A stretch of DNA of 64,000 nt from an uncultured Fibrobacter sp. (GCA_934699585.1 CAKUWY010000004.1:62001-126000), one strand, 5' to 3'; positions 49,819 through 60,125 are shown, counted from the first letter of the stretch. A program made the numbers and translations. The notes: generated by a model from the sequence alone, not told the origin.

Positions 49819-51204
49819 TTAGTCACCGTTTACCACGCAGCGGACCGACAGGGAGAATTTCTTATCTACAGAAATGTTTGAAACTTCTTTGTCGGTGCTG
49901 AACATGGAGCGGGCTACGCCTCGGCCGTCGCCACCGTCCTGGTTTGTCCAGAAATAGGCGCCTTCGCCGACGATGACCGAGATGTTGTTCTTGTTGGCGT
50001 AGCCTCCGAACAGGGCGGTAAAGGCATAGTTGTCGCTTCCGTTACTGCGGAGGCGTTCTGCGGCGGTGTTGGCGCCACCGGCGTAAATTTCCAGCATTTT
50101 CCAGTCTTCGTCCGTAGAAAGTCTAGTTCCTTCGGGGCAGGCCTTTTGGGCGGCCTCTTGGGTGTAGAGGCGTCCATAGACCTTGCAGTTGTCGTCTTCG
50201 CGGTCATAGCACATGGAGCCTTCTTCCATTGCAAAGTTCAGGTTCTGCACGAACCACTTTGTGCCGTTGATTTCCTTGACCTTGTAGGTCTGTCCGTCGC
50301 GGTTGTCTGTAAAGTATTCGAATACGGGGCAGCGGGTTTCAAACTCTTTCGATGCCAAGATGGAATCTACCGCCGGTTGCCAGGCGGTACAGAACCGGAA
50401 CAGTTCGCCACCGGGCAATTCCGTAGAATCGGCCTTGTGCTTGTCGGCCCAGCGATTTACGTAGGCGATGTTCGGGATAGTCGAGTCTGCAATAGAAAGG
50501 GCCTTTGCGTTTGCCTGAATCAGTTTGGAAAAATTTTCCGCCACGGTCATGGGGGATTTCCAGTAACCTTCCGTAAGTCCCGTGCGGATTTTTTCGTAGA
50601 GGGGAGAGGGCTTGGTGACAGTAATGGTGGTCTCGATGAAATGCTCGGGCTTGGTGGCGCAGGTCTGCTTGCGGGCTTCGTCGTTCAGAGAATCGGCCTG
50701 GGTCTCGCATTGCAACTTGCAGAATTCCTTTTCCTTACCTTTCTTGGGGCAGGCCACCCATGTGGTGGTGTCCACCTGTTCCTTGACGGGCTTGGCAAAA
50801 GCCTTGGTCTTGAGGGCTGCCTTGACCACCTTGTCTAAAGCCTCCAGGGCGTTAGCGTTGCCCGCAGTTCCTTCCATGAGCAGGTAGCTTACCACTTCGC
50901 TGCAGGCATTCATCGTCTTGGCGTTGGCGCAGACTTTTGCTCCGTAGCCGTAGGCAAATTGCGAAGGACACTGGGCAAAGGATTCGTCGGGCATGGACTT
51001 GAAAATTTTCTCAAAGACGGCTACGGCGTCATTGGCATTCAACTTGCCGCAATAGATTTCTTCTATTTCGTTGTTCTTCACCATTTTTTTAGCGGTGGCG
51101 ATATCCTGGTTGTCTATCGCTTCGCGAAAAGCCTCTTGGGCAAAAGCAGTTGTGATGCCCAGGGCAAGAACTCCTACACTTAACAAGCCTTTAAGAATTT
51201 TCAT
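49819..51204 (-). CDS. Secreted protein with Fibrobacter major paralogous domain
   Basis: 461 residues from ATG 51204 (AGAGGGTTACA upstream; the frame opens at 51246). Signal peptide LLSVGVLALGITTAFAQ, then about 290 residues of cysteine-bearing helical sequence with no recognised domain, then the C-terminal TIGR02145-like domain (DNRDGQTYKVKEINGTKWF in part: GQTYKVKEING, VQNLNFAMEEGSMCY, YGRLYTQEAAQKACPEG, SLSVRCV). Surface or periplasmic, function unknown. A TATATTTA box lies about 25 bases before the start. Confidence 0.85.
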   Translation of the reverse strand: MKILKGLLSVGVLALGITTAFAQEAFREAIDNQDIATAKKMVKNNEIEEIYCGKLNANDAVAVFEKIFKSMPDESFAQCPSQFAYGYGAKVCANAKTMNACSEVVSYLLMEGTAGNANALEALDKVVKAALKTKAFAKPVKEQVDTTTWVACPKKGKEKEFCKLQCETQADSLNDEARKQTCATKPEHFIETTITVTKPSPLYEKIRTGLTEGYWKSPMTVAENFSKLIQANAKALSIADSTIPNIAYVNRWADKHKADSTELPGGELFRFCTAWQPAVDSILASKEFETRCPVFEYFTDNRDGQTYKVKEINGTKWFVQNLNFAMEEGSMCYDREDDNCKVYGRLYTQEAAQKACPEGTRLSTDEDWKMLEIYAGGANTAAERLRSNGSDNYAFTALFGGYANKNNISVIVGEGAYFWTNQDGGDGRGVARSMFSTDKEVSNISVDKKFSLSVRCVVNGD

Positions 51205-51246
51205 TGTAACCCTCTTTTTTGCGGTGTAAATATATAAAAGTTCCAC

Positions 51247-51300
51247 CCTGATGATGCTAGTAACTAGTAACTAGTAACTTAGAACTATTAATTATACCAG
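51247..51300. repeat. Short TAGTAAC tandem tract
   Basis: Imperfect repeats of CTAGTAA between the lipoprotein-type gene and sufS. They do not resemble a gene. Confidence 0.5.
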
Positions 51301-51310
51301 CTCTGTTTTC

Positions 51311-51318
51311 TATATTTG
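51311..51318 (+). promoter_or_regulatory. TATATTTG promoter box of the cysteine desulfurase gene
   Basis: An exact TAnnTTTG match five bases before ATG 51324, with no ribosome binding site, so the mRNA is probably leaderless. Confidence 0.5.
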
Positions 51319-51323
51319 GGCTC

Positions 51324-52550
51324 ATGATTGATGCAGAAAAAATCCGTAGCGAATTTCCGATGCTTGTCGCAGGCGATAAGGATGCAAAGCCCCTCGCCTT
51401 CCTGGACAGTACCGCCACCACGCAAAAGCCTGCGTGCGTCATCGACGCCATGGACGATTTTTACCGCGAACACTACAGTTCCGTAAAGCGCGGGGTTTAT
51501 CGTCTGAGCGCCCGCACTACCGAAGCGTTCGAAGCCACCCGCAAGGGTGTCGCAAAATTTATTAACGCCAAAACCGAAGACGAAATCGTGTTCACCCGCG
51601 GAACCACCGAAAGCATCAATCTGGTGGCGTGGAGTTACGGTCGCAAGTTCTTCGAAGCGGGCGACGAAATTTTGATTAGCGGGCTCGAGCACCATGCAAA
51701 TATCGTGAGCTGGCAGCTGGTCGCCGAAATGAAGGGAGCCAAGATCAAGGTGATTCCCGTTTTGGACAACGGCGATTTGGACCTGAGCAAGCTTCCCGAA
51801 CTTTTGAATGCGCGCACCAAGATGGTGGCCGTCGCCCACGTAAGCAATTCCGTCGGCACCGTAAATCCGATTGCAGAAATCATCAAGACCGTTCGCGCCG
51901 CCGCACCCCAAGCGAAAGTTTTAATTGACGCCGCCCAGAGTTCAAGCCACATCAAGATTGACGTGCAAAAACTCGACTGCGATTTTCTCGCCTTCAGCGG
52001 ACACAAGATGTACGGCCCTACCGGCGTGGGCGTGCTTTATGGCAAGTACGAAGTTCTTGACAGCATGCCCCCCTGGCATGGTGGCGGCGAGATGATCAAG
52101 AACGTGACTTTTGAAAAGACGACTTTCGCCGACGTTCCCGCCCGCTTCGAGGCAGGCACGCCCATGATCGCCGAAGTCATCGGGCTCGGCAAGGCCATTG
52201 AATGGATTAATGCGGTAGGCATCGAAAACATCCGCAAGCACGAAGAAGAAATTACGAACTACGCGCTGGAACAGCTTGCGCAAATCCCGCAGGTAAAAAT
52301 CTTCGGGAACCCGAAGGAACGCGGCGCCCTCATCAGCATCACGCTCGACGGCATCGCTGTAAGCGACGCCGCCATGATTCTCGACGAAGAGAACGTTGCC
52401 GTGCGTAGCGGACACCACTGTGCCCAACCTGTGATGGACCGCTTCGGCGTCGACGCCACGCTTCGACTCAGTTTCGGCGCATACACCCTGAAGCGCGACA
52501 TCGACCGCTTTATCGCCGGCATCAAACGCGTCATTCGCCTGTTTGCATAG
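51324..52550 (+). CDS. Cysteine desulfurase, SufS/CsdA group
   Basis: 408 residues. PLP enzyme that moves sulfur from cysteine to acceptor proteins. The PLP lysine is Lys228 in FSGHKMYGPTG, and the catalytic cysteine is Cys366 in VRSGHHCAQPV, the SufS/CsdA type loop. It is followed by tcdA with 28 bases between, as in the csdA-csdE-tcdA cluster of E. coli, so a role as CsdA (sulfur mobilisation for tRNA or Fe-S proteins) is plausible. No SufE/CsdE and no SufBCD genes are seen here. The two roles cannot be separated from sequence alone. Confidence 0.93.
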   Translation: MIDAEKIRSEFPMLVAGDKDAKPLAFLDSTATTQKPACVIDAMDDFYREHYSSVKRGVYRLSARTTEAFEATRKGVAKFINAKTEDEIVFTRGTTESINLVAWSYGRKFFEAGDEILISGLEHHANIVSWQLVAEMKGAKIKVIPVLDNGDLDLSKLPELLNARTKMVAVAHVSNSVGTVNPIAEIIKTVRAAAPQAKVLIDAAQSSSHIKIDVQKLDCDFLAFSGHKMYGPTGVGVLYGKYEVLDSMPPWHGGGEMIKNVTFEKTTFADVPARFEAGTPMIAEVIGLGKAIEWINAVGIENIRKHEEEITNYALEQLAQIPQVKIFGNPKERGALISITLDGIAVSDAAMILDEENVAVRSGHHCAQPVMDRFGVDATLRLSFGAYTLKRDIDRFIAGIKRVIRLFA

Positions 52551-52578
52551 TTCACGCAAACCCGCCGCAGGATTTACG

Positions 52579-53340
52579 ATGGGAATCGAGCAGGACATCT
52601 TTAACCGCACCAAGCGCCTTGTGGGCGACAGCGTCATGGAAAGCATTTCCCAGAAGCGTGTCATTCTCTTTGGTGTAGGCGGGGTCGGCAGCTGGTGCGC
52701 CGAAAGTTTGGTGCGTTCGGGAATACGCCATCTCACCATAGTCGATTCGGACAACGTGAGCATCACCAACGTGAACCGCCAACTGATGGCCACCACGAAA
52801 ACCGTAGGCAAAGTCAAGGTCGAAGTCCTCAAGGAACGCCTCCTCGAAATCAATCCGAATGCAAGCATTGACGCTCGGGCAGAACTCTACGAAGAAGCGA
52901 ACACCGAGAACTTTCAACTAGATGCGTTCAATTACATCGTCGACGCCATCGACAGTCTTGAAAACAAGATGCAGCTGCTATATCACGCAACACGGACCGA
53001 CGCCACCGTTTTTTCTTCTATGGGAGCCGCCCTCAAGATGGACCCCACGCGAATCAAGGTCGCCGAATTCTGGAAAGTGGCAGGCTGCCCGCTCGCCCGC
53101 GCCCTCCGCGACAAGTTCAAGAACAAGGAACTCAAGCCCAGCAAGGACGTAATGTGCGTTTACAGCGATGAACTGCTGGAAAATCTGGGCACTATTCCCG
53201 AAAATGACGCTGCGCCTGCCGAATTTCACAAGGTGGCCTACAACGGCACCATGGCACACTCCACCGCTATTTTTGGATTCACGCTTGCGGGTCTGGTGAT
53301 GCAGGACATTTACAAGAAAGTTTTGGCCGGCGTGGAGTGA
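52579..53340 (+). CDS. tcdA: tRNA threonylcarbamoyladenosine dehydratase
   Basis: 253 residues, E1-like fold. The ATP-binding loop is ILFGVGGVGSWCAESLVRSG, followed by DSDNVSITNVNRQ and DAIDSLENK. TcdA converts t6A37 in tRNA to its cyclic form. ATG 52579 has AGGAT upstream; the frame opens at 52543. It overlaps nothing but is followed two bases after its stop by dtd. Grouping with a cysteine desulfurase and dtd suggests a tRNA-quality cluster. Confidence 0.92.
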   Translation: MGIEQDIFNRTKRLVGDSVMESISQKRVILFGVGGVGSWCAESLVRSGIRHLTIVDSDNVSITNVNRQLMATTKTVGKVKVEVLKERLLEINPNASIDARAELYEEANTENFQLDAFNYIVDAIDSLENKMQLLYHATRTDATVFSSMGAALKMDPTRIKVAEFWKVAGCPLARALRDKFKNKELKPSKDVMCVYSDELLENLGTIPENDAAPAEFHKVAYNGTMAHSTAIFGFTLAGLVMQDIYKKVLAGVE

Positions 53341-53342
53341 TT

Positions 53343-53777
53343 ATGAAGTTCTTGATTCAGCGAGTATTGAACGCCCAGGTGGATATCGCAGGCGAAACTG
53401 TCGGGAAAATCGGCAAGGGCTACATGATTCTCATCGGCGTAGGTGAAGAAGACACTAGGGAAATAGCCGACAGGCTCATCCACAAGATGTTAGCGCTGCG
53501 CATCTTTGCCGACGAAAACGGCAAGACGAACCTTTCCATCAAGGATGTCGGCGGCGAGCTCCTGCTGGTCTCGCAGTTCACGCTTTACGCCAACTGCAAC
53601 AAGGGCAACCGTCCCACATTCAACGGTGCAGGCAACCCCACGCTCGCAAACGAACTCTACGAATACATCATCGCCCAGTGCAAAAAAGAAATCCCCGTCG
53701 TACAGACAGGGAAATTCGGCGCCGATATGCAGGTGAGCCTCGTAAACGACGGCCCCTTCACGATTATGCTAGAGTAG
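53343..53777 (+). CDS. dtd: D-aminoacyl-tRNA deacylase
   Basis: 144 residues. DTD removes D-amino acids from tRNA. Signatures are SQFTLYANCNKGNRP and the cross-subunit Gly-Pro motif in NDGPFTIML. ATG 53343 is chosen (GGAG upstream, 2 bases after tcdA); a GTG at 53337 would overlap tcdA. Confidence 0.95.
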   Translation: MKFLIQRVLNAQVDIAGETVGKIGKGYMILIGVGEEDTREIADRLIHKMLALRIFADENGKTNLSIKDVGGELLLVSQFTLYANCNKGNRPTFNGAGNPTLANELYEYIIAQCKKEIPVVQTGKFGADMQVSLVNDGPFTIMLE

Positions 53778-53789
53778 GAGCGCTTCGAC

Positions 53790-53806
53790 AGGGCGCATGT
53801 GCGTCC

Positions 53807-53808
<2 letters not shown>
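53790..53808. terminator. Hairpin between dtd and thiC (convergent)
   Basis: AGGGCGC-ATGT-GCGTCCCT with one bulged T, overlapping the thiC stop codon. It lacks a T-run and may stop both converging transcripts. Confidence 0.35.
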
Positions 53809-55411
<1,603 letters not shown>

Positions 55412-55417
55412 ATATTC

Positions 55418-55500
55418 CTCACTTTTCCTACGGCCAAATTACTGGCACAGGTTCAAGGGGTTTGTTCTCAGCCATAGTTCCTATAGCACCCCCAAGTTTT
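55418..55500 (-). promoter_or_regulatory. TPP riboswitch controlling thiC
   Basis: The minus strand reads ACTTGGGGGTGC, then GGCTGAGA, ACCCCTTGAACCTG, and GGCCGTAGGAAAAGT. These are the conserved THI-box blocks (GGGGTGC, CUGAGA, CCUUUGAACCUG, CGUAGGGAAAGU) in order and spacing. The ribosome binding site GAGG follows the last block by one base, so TPP binding probably blocks translation by hiding it in or next to P1. The promoter-like TATATTG lies just upstream. Confidence 0.92.
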
Positions 55501-55541
55501 TTCCACAATATAAAATTTTATCTTTCGTATCGAGGACATTT

Positions 55542-56042
55542 ATGGATATCAAGAAGACAAACGCTGCCCGAATCTTGGACCGTCAAAAGATCCAGTACGA
55601 GCTGATCCCTTACAAAGTGGATGAAAACGACTTGGGCGCTCAACATGTGGCGGACAGTCTGGGCGAAGACATCAACCAGGTTTTCAAGACAATCCTGGTC
55701 CATGGTGATAAAATCGGCTACCTGGTATGCGTCGTTCCAGGTAATTTGGAGGTGGACCTGAAGGGAGCCGCCAAGGTCAGCGGCAACAAGAAAATCGATA
55801 CCGTCCCCTTGAAGGACTTGACCCCGTTGACAGGCTACATCCGGGGCGGTTGCAGCCCTCTTGGCCTCAAGAAGAACTTTCCCATTTTCATTCACGAAAC
55901 GGCCCTGCAGTTCCCGTTCATCTATGTGAGTGCCGGTGAGCGTGGCCTGCAGCTAAAGATTGCCCCAGCAGATTTGGTCAAGGCAACCCGCGGAACGGTG
56001 GGGGCGATTGCTCGCGTGCCGCCTACCGCGCCCGAAGACTGA
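55542..56042 (+). CDS. ybaK: YbaK/EbsC-type aminoacyl-tRNA(Pro) deacylase
   Basis: 166 residues. Matches the YbaK/EbsC family that hydrolyses Cys-tRNA(Pro): VFKTILVHGDK, GGCSPLGLKKNFPIFI with the conserved GxSPxG-like loop, and VSAGERGLQL. ATG 55542 follows GAGGACATTT; the frame opens at 55374 across the riboswitch region, which is not coding. TATCTTTC at 55519-55526 is a likely promoter box. It is divergent from thiC. Confidence 0.92.
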   Translation: MDIKKTNAARILDRQKIQYELIPYKVDENDLGAQHVADSLGEDINQVFKTILVHGDKIGYLVCVVPGNLEVDLKGAAKVSGNKKIDTVPLKDLTPLTGYIRGGCSPLGLKKNFPIFIHETALQFPFIYVSAGERGLQLKIAPADLVKATRGTVGAIARVPPTAPED

Positions 56043-56068
56043 TTGTTTGGTGGCTAAGGGTTGGTTTT

Positions 56069-56845
56069 ATGGAATTTTTTGATTACTACGAGAAATTGTT
56101 CGGCGACCGGTGGCCTGCCCTGCTGGAATCCCTCAAGGGGGAATCCAGCTTTGAAAAGTTACAGTTTGGGGAAGGTCATGAACCTTATTTTTTGGACAAG
56201 GCGTCCGTCTTTGCGGCCGAATCGCTGGGCGTAGAGCCTGGAATGGATGTCCTGGACATGTGTGCCGCTCCCGGCGGAAAGTCCCTGATAATCGCGTCCA
56301 AACTCCAAGGCTCAGGTTCGCTGCAGTGTAACGACCGTTCGCCAGACAGACGGGAACGCCTTAAGCATGTTTTGGAAAATTCCTTGCCCAAAGAATGGCG
56401 TAGCATTATCAGTGTAACGGGATACGATGGAGTCAAGTTCGGTCTCCATAGAAAGGAGTCCTTTGACCGGATTCTGCTGGACGCTCCTTGCTCTTCGGAC
56501 CGGCATGTACTGAACTCTCCGGCTCACCTGGAGGTATGGTCTGCGAAGCGAATCAAGAGACTTGCGGTGGAACAGGGCTCCCTTTTGGCTTCGGCCATTG
56601 ATGCGCTACGCCCCGGTGGAATTCTTGTGTATGGCACTTGTGCTCTTTCGCCACTGGAAAACGATGGTGTGGTTTCAAGAATCCTGAAAAAACGCCCCGA
56701 GGCTTGCGCTGTTGAAATCTCGGATATTCCGGAGGGCGCAGACCGCACTGAGTTCGGGGTCCACATTTTGCCCGACAGGACAAACGGTTCTGGACCTATT
56801 TATTGTGCAAAAATCAAAAAAAAGCCCCGAACGGAAGGCTTTTAA
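56069..56845 (+). CDS. RsmB/NSUN-like tRNA/rRNA cytosine-C5 methyltransferase
   Basis: 258 residues. The SAM motif is LDMCAAPGGKSL, catalytic-loop motif IV is LLDAPCSSDRHV (Cys in PCS), and motif VI is YGTCALSPLEND (the second catalytic Cys in TC). It lacks the N-terminal RNA-binding domain of RsmB and is close in size to short NSUN-like enzymes, so the RNA target is unknown. It starts 26 bases after ybaK and is probably in the same unit. The 3' end overlaps a terminator hairpin. Confidence 0.9.
   Translation: MEFFDYYEKLFGDRWPALLESLKGESSFEKLQFGEGHEPYFLDKASVFAAESLGVEPGMDVLDMCAAPGGKSLIIASKLQGSGSLQCNDRSPDRRERLKHVLENSLPKEWRSIISVTGYDGVKFGLHRKESFDRILLDAPCSSDRHVLNSPAHLEVWSAKRIKRLAVEQGSLLASAIDALRPGGILVYGTCALSPLENDGVVSRILKKRPEACAVEISDIPEGADRTEFGVHILPDRTNGSGPIYCAKIKKKPRTEGF
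56820..56843 (+). terminator. Hairpin overlapping the end of the methyltransferase gene
   Basis: AAAAGCC and GGCTTTT pair, with an inner CCG-AA-CGG stem, and T residues follow. The hairpin reaches into the stop codon. It is probably an intrinsic terminator. Confidence 0.55.
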
Positions 56846-56850
56846 TAATA

Positions 56851-56858
56851 TATCTTTG
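56851..56858 (+). promoter_or_regulatory. TATCTTTG promoter box of the PEGA gene
   Basis: An exact TAnnTTTG match, four bases before ATG 56863 with no ribosome binding site. It begins only eight bases after the preceding hairpin, as expected for the first gene of a new unit. Confidence 0.5.
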
Positions 56859-56862
56859 AAAT

Positions 56863-58527
56863 ATGTGGAATCGTATTTGTGTGCTCTTTTTGGCCTTTGT
56901 GACGGCGTTGCCCGCCTTGGCCGACGAAGACGACTGGGATAATGATGCCGGGCAGACTCTTGCCCAAGAGGCTCCTGCCGCTGTTGCCGAATCGCCTACC
57001 CAGGCAGCCCCTGCTCCCGCAGAAGTGTCGGAGCCAGAATCTCCCGCTCCTGCGGTTGAGACTGCTCCTGCTGCCGAAGCTGCGGCAAAACCTGCCGAAA
57101 AGCCCGCCGATCCCTTTGCAAAACTGGACAGCGCAAAAGCCTCTGTGGACACGGTTGCCAAACCTGCTGTAGGCCGAGAAGTTCCTGTCCGTTACTGGAT
57201 TATGGGCGATTCTGTGGAGCAAGAGGCCATCTTTATAAAGATTGAAAAAGATACGGTTTACCTGAAGCGCCCCAATGCCGACGAACAGAAAACTCTGGAA
57301 AAGTTGCAAGAAGAAACCATTGCCGCCATGGAAGAAAGCAATGGCCAGCATCAGGAGGAAGAGGATGAAGAAGCAGATTCCGTGGCGACTCCTGCACCGG
57401 TAGTCCCCGTTGCTGTGGCGGACACCACTCCTGCCGAACAACCCCAGGAACAGCCCCAGGAAGAGGTGGATGACGGCGCTGACGACGACTTCGAGACTGC
57501 CCTTCAGAAAGAAGACACCCGTATGAAGCTGGAAGAAATTGCCCGCGTTGAAGAGGAAATCCGCCAGCAAGAGATTCAGGACAGTATCGCCGCCGATTCC
57601 GCGAACCCCTTCATCAAGATTTACCGTCTGGACCTGCGCCGTCTCTATAACATGGAAGACGACGAGATGATCGACCTTGGCCTTTCGAATTATGTGGTTC
57701 CCGAATATGTGGATGACGAAGAGGACCTGGAGCTTTATCCGCCGGGAAGCGCAAACCTCTTTGTAACATCTGTTCCTGCGGCTTGTTCACTTTTCGTGAA
57801 TGGCATTCCTATCAAGCAGGTAGCGCCGGATACCATCAAGCGTATTGCACCGGGCAAGTACACTATCTCGGTGATGCAGGTGCTGAAAGGCGTAGAATGG
57901 TGGGGAACGACCGTGGTCCGCATCAATTCCGACAGCCTAAACCGCATAGAGATTCCGGTAGAACGACCCTCTACCAGGTTGACCCTGAACACCGACCCCG
58001 AAGCGGTAGAAGTGTTCATCAACGAGGTGCCTACGGTGAACATTATGCCCCACTACATGACAGATGTGGTGGTGGACGGAATTCGCCCCCAGGCAAAGAC
58101 TAGCCTTTACTTTAGAAAGGTTGGCTACCGCGATACCACCATTGTCACCGAAGTCAAGGCGTTCATGCCGAACCTGATTAACGTGGAAATGGAACCTATT
58201 CTGGACGACCTTGCCTTGATTGAAGAACAGAACGCCTTTAACGATGAACGCAGCAAGCGTCGCATTGGACGCGGCCTGCTGTGGAGCTCTATCGTTCCCA
58301 TTATTGCTGGTGGCGTCATGTGGTACTTGGCCGAAAAGGATTGGGATGACGCGGCCAAGAAAAAGAAGGCATACGGAATGTCTGCCTTCGAAAGTCCTGA
58401 CACCAAGAAAATGGTAAAGGACAACCACGACCTGAATAAGAAGGGCGATACCAAGGCGGGTATAGGCATTGGTCTAGGGGCTGTGGGAATAGGACTTTTG
58501 GTTGCGGGATTTGTCCTTGCATTCTAA
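56863..58527 (+). CDS. PEGA-domain envelope protein with low-complexity N-terminal half
   Basis: 554 residues. Signal peptide (CVLFLAFVTALPALA), then an Ala/Pro/Glu-rich segment to about residue 95, a globular stretch, a second acidic segment (about 165-245), and one or two PEGA domains (LFVTSVPAACSLFVNGIPIKQ and TLNTDPEAVEVFINEVP, quoted in parts: SLFVNGIPIK, VEVFINEVP). Two hydrophobic segments near the C-terminus (GLLWSSIVPIIAGGVMWYL, and IGIGLGAVGIGLLVAGFVLAF in part GVGIGLLVAG-like) suggest membrane anchoring. Function unknown. Confidence 0.8.
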   Translation: MWNRICVLFLAFVTALPALADEDDWDNDAGQTLAQEAPAAVAESPTQAAPAPAEVSEPESPAPAVETAPAAEAAAKPAEKPADPFAKLDSAKASVDTVAKPAVGREVPVRYWIMGDSVEQEAIFIKIEKDTVYLKRPNADEQKTLEKLQEETIAAMEESNGQHQEEEDEEADSVATPAPVVPVAVADTTPAEQPQEQPQEEVDDGADDDFETALQKEDTRMKLEEIARVEEEIRQQEIQDSIAADSANPFIKIYRLDLRRLYNMEDDEMIDLGLSNYVVPEYVDDEEDLELYPPGSANLFVTSVPAACSLFVNGIPIKQVAPDTIKRIAPGKYTISVMQVLKGVEWWGTTVVRINSDSLNRIEIPVERPSTRLTLNTDPEAVEVFINEVPTVNIMPHYMTDVVVDGIRPQAKTSLYFRKVGYRDTTIVTEVKAFMPNLINVEMEPILDDLALIEEQNAFNDERSKRRIGRGLLWSSIVPIIAGGVMWYLAEKDWDDAAKKKKAYGMSAFESPDTKKMVKDNHDLNKKGDTKAGIGIGLGAVGIGLLVAGFVLAF

Positions 58528-59104
58528 ATTTTTTCTTTTGTTTTTCGGGTTGTGCGCCTCTGTGGCCATGGCCCACCCTCATGTGTTTGTTGATGCTACG
58601 GTCAAGGTCCTTTTTGATGAGAAGGGACTCTCGGGCGTCCAGAACCATTGGGTTTACGACGAGGTCTATAGCGCCGCTACCATTGCCTCTGTAGATAAGG
58701 ACGGCGACGGAAACCTATCGGCCGGCGAAAGCGAAGCGCTGAAGCCAGTTGTCTTGGGCGAAGCCGCTAAGTCGAATTATTTCAATTACATCCAAAGCGG
58801 TTCGGAGTTCTTGAAGGCAGGAAAGTTCCTCTCTTTTAAGGCCTCGGTGAAGAATCGCCGTCTGGTACTGGATTTTGTGCTGGAATTCATAGTGCCTGTT
58901 GTAAATGACTATACGATGCTGGTACTGGTAGTGGCCGACCCTTCCAACTATGTGCAGGTCACGGCCGATATGGAGAATGCGGACGTTTCTGCCCCAGGGA
59001 ACATTGACGTGGAATTTTTTTCCGATAATCTTGAGGGATTATCCCTTTTTAAGGCGTTTCTTTCGTATGTAGAGGGGCTATACCTAAGGTTCAAGGCAAA
59101 ATAA
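58517..59104 (+). CDS. DUF1007 family secreted protein
   Basis: 195 residues. Signal peptide ending SVAMA, mature start HPHVFVDATVKVLFDEKG typical of DUF1007, an EF-hand-like DKDGDGNLSAGES, and a C-terminal beta-rich part. Family members occur near metal or cobalt/nickel transport genes and may bind metal, but the function is not settled. No ATG precedes the signal; TTG 58517 (GGGAT eight bases upstream) is chosen and overlaps the PEGA gene's end by 11 bases. TTG 58502 and 58511 are possible. Confidence 0.8.
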   Translation: MHSKFFLLFFGLCASVAMAHPHVFVDATVKVLFDEKGLSGVQNHWVYDEVYSAATIASVDKDGDGNLSAGESEALKPVVLGEAAKSNYFNYIQSGSEFLKAGKFLSFKASVKNRRLVLDFVLEFIVPVVNDYTMLVLVVADPSNYVQVTADMENADVSAPGNIDVEFFSDNLEGLSLFKAFLSYVEGLYLRFKAK

Positions 59105-59116
59105 GCGGAATTATTT

Positions 59117-59124
59117 TATCTTTT
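59117..59124 (+). promoter_or_regulatory. TATCTTTT box before the outer-membrane protein gene
   Basis: Lies five bases before ATG 59130, with no ribosome binding site. It differs from TAnnTTTG at the last base. Confidence 0.35.
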
Positions 59125-59129
59125 AAGTG

Positions 59130-60116
59130 ATGAAACGGCTTATTTTGTCAATACTTTTTTTTGCTTGTGCCGTTTGGGTTTACGGTCAAGAGCAGGATTC
59201 CGTTGCACAGGAGCCTGTTCAGGGTGTGTCGGAGCAGGTAAGTGACAACTTGCAGGAACAGGTTCAGGAAACGGCTGGTCAGGAATCCTCGATTGTTTCG
59301 GAGACGGAGCAAAAAGATGTTTTGAACCTGACTTCTACGCCCCAAGAATCCAAACCAGAGGCCCCAAGCCAGGAAACGGTAAATCCACAGGTTTCCTCTG
59401 AGAATGCAGGGGAACCTGATTCCGCACAGAAATCGCAATCTGGAGGTCTTTTGGACGAACTTTACCCGGTGTCCCCTGAAGAAGCCGTTTCTGCCGGGCA
59501 TATTCTTGGTGGTGCCACCTTGTCCTTGATTCAGGCGAATACCGAAGATGATGCGCTGAATGTCATTATCGGGGATGTGTATGAGGCCGATGGATATATG
59601 TTTACGGTTCAGGCTTTTGGAGGCTACTTTATCAAGGATGCCTTGGCCGTCGGTGCCCATTTAGGCTATTCCCGTACCTGGCTGGATGTAGATTTTTCCT
59701 TGCTGGAAGATATTGCCGATGTCAAACAGCACCGCAAGTACGTGAGCAACGGATTTTTTGTCCAGCCCTTCTTGAAGAACTACCTGAAGGTCATGGACTC
59801 TAAGAGCCTCTATTTTTTCAACGAAACCTCCGTATTGGTCCAGTATTCCTACGGAATGTCCCAGACCGATGATGGTGAAGAGATGGACAAGACCCGCAAC
59901 AAGACTTGGACTATCAAGGCGGGCCTAAATCCAGGTATCTGCATTATGGTGTTGAGCCGTTTTGCCTTTGAAACCTCTGTGGGGCTTCTGGGTCTAAGTA
60001 CTAGCGTCGTGGATGTGGAAGAAAATGGCGAAAGCCATAGCAGACTGGTCTATAACATTGTGAATTTCACCATCAACCTCTTGGCCCTAGATTTCTCTTT
60101 GGTCTATTTCTTCTAG
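59130..60116 (+). CDS. Putative outer-membrane beta-barrel protein
   Basis: 328 residues. Signal peptide ILFFACAVWVYGQ, a Gln/Glu/Ser-rich segment to about residue 105, then alternating polar/aromatic strands (GGATLSLIQ, YMFTVQAFGGYFIKDALAVGAHLGYS, WTIKAGLNPG) ending in Phe-Phe (SLVYFF), a common end of outer-membrane barrels. A GTG three bases earlier is also in frame. It precedes two surface lipoproteins on the same strand and may be co-transcribed with them. Function unknown. Confidence 0.7.
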   Translation: MKRLILSILFFACAVWVYGQEQDSVAQEPVQGVSEQVSDNLQEQVQETAGQESSIVSETEQKDVLNLTSTPQESKPEAPSQETVNPQVSSENAGEPDSAQKSQSGGLLDELYPVSPEEAVSAGHILGGATLSLIQANTEDDALNVIIGDVYEADGYMFTVQAFGGYFIKDALAVGAHLGYSRTWLDVDFSLLEDIADVKQHRKYVSNGFFVQPFLKNYLKVMDSKSLYFFNETSVLVQYSYGMSQTDDGEEMDKTRNKTWTIKAGLNPGICIMVLSRFAFETSVGLLGLSTSVVDVEENGESHSRLVYNIVNFTINLLALDFSLVYFF

Positions 60117-60125
60117 GAGGCGACG

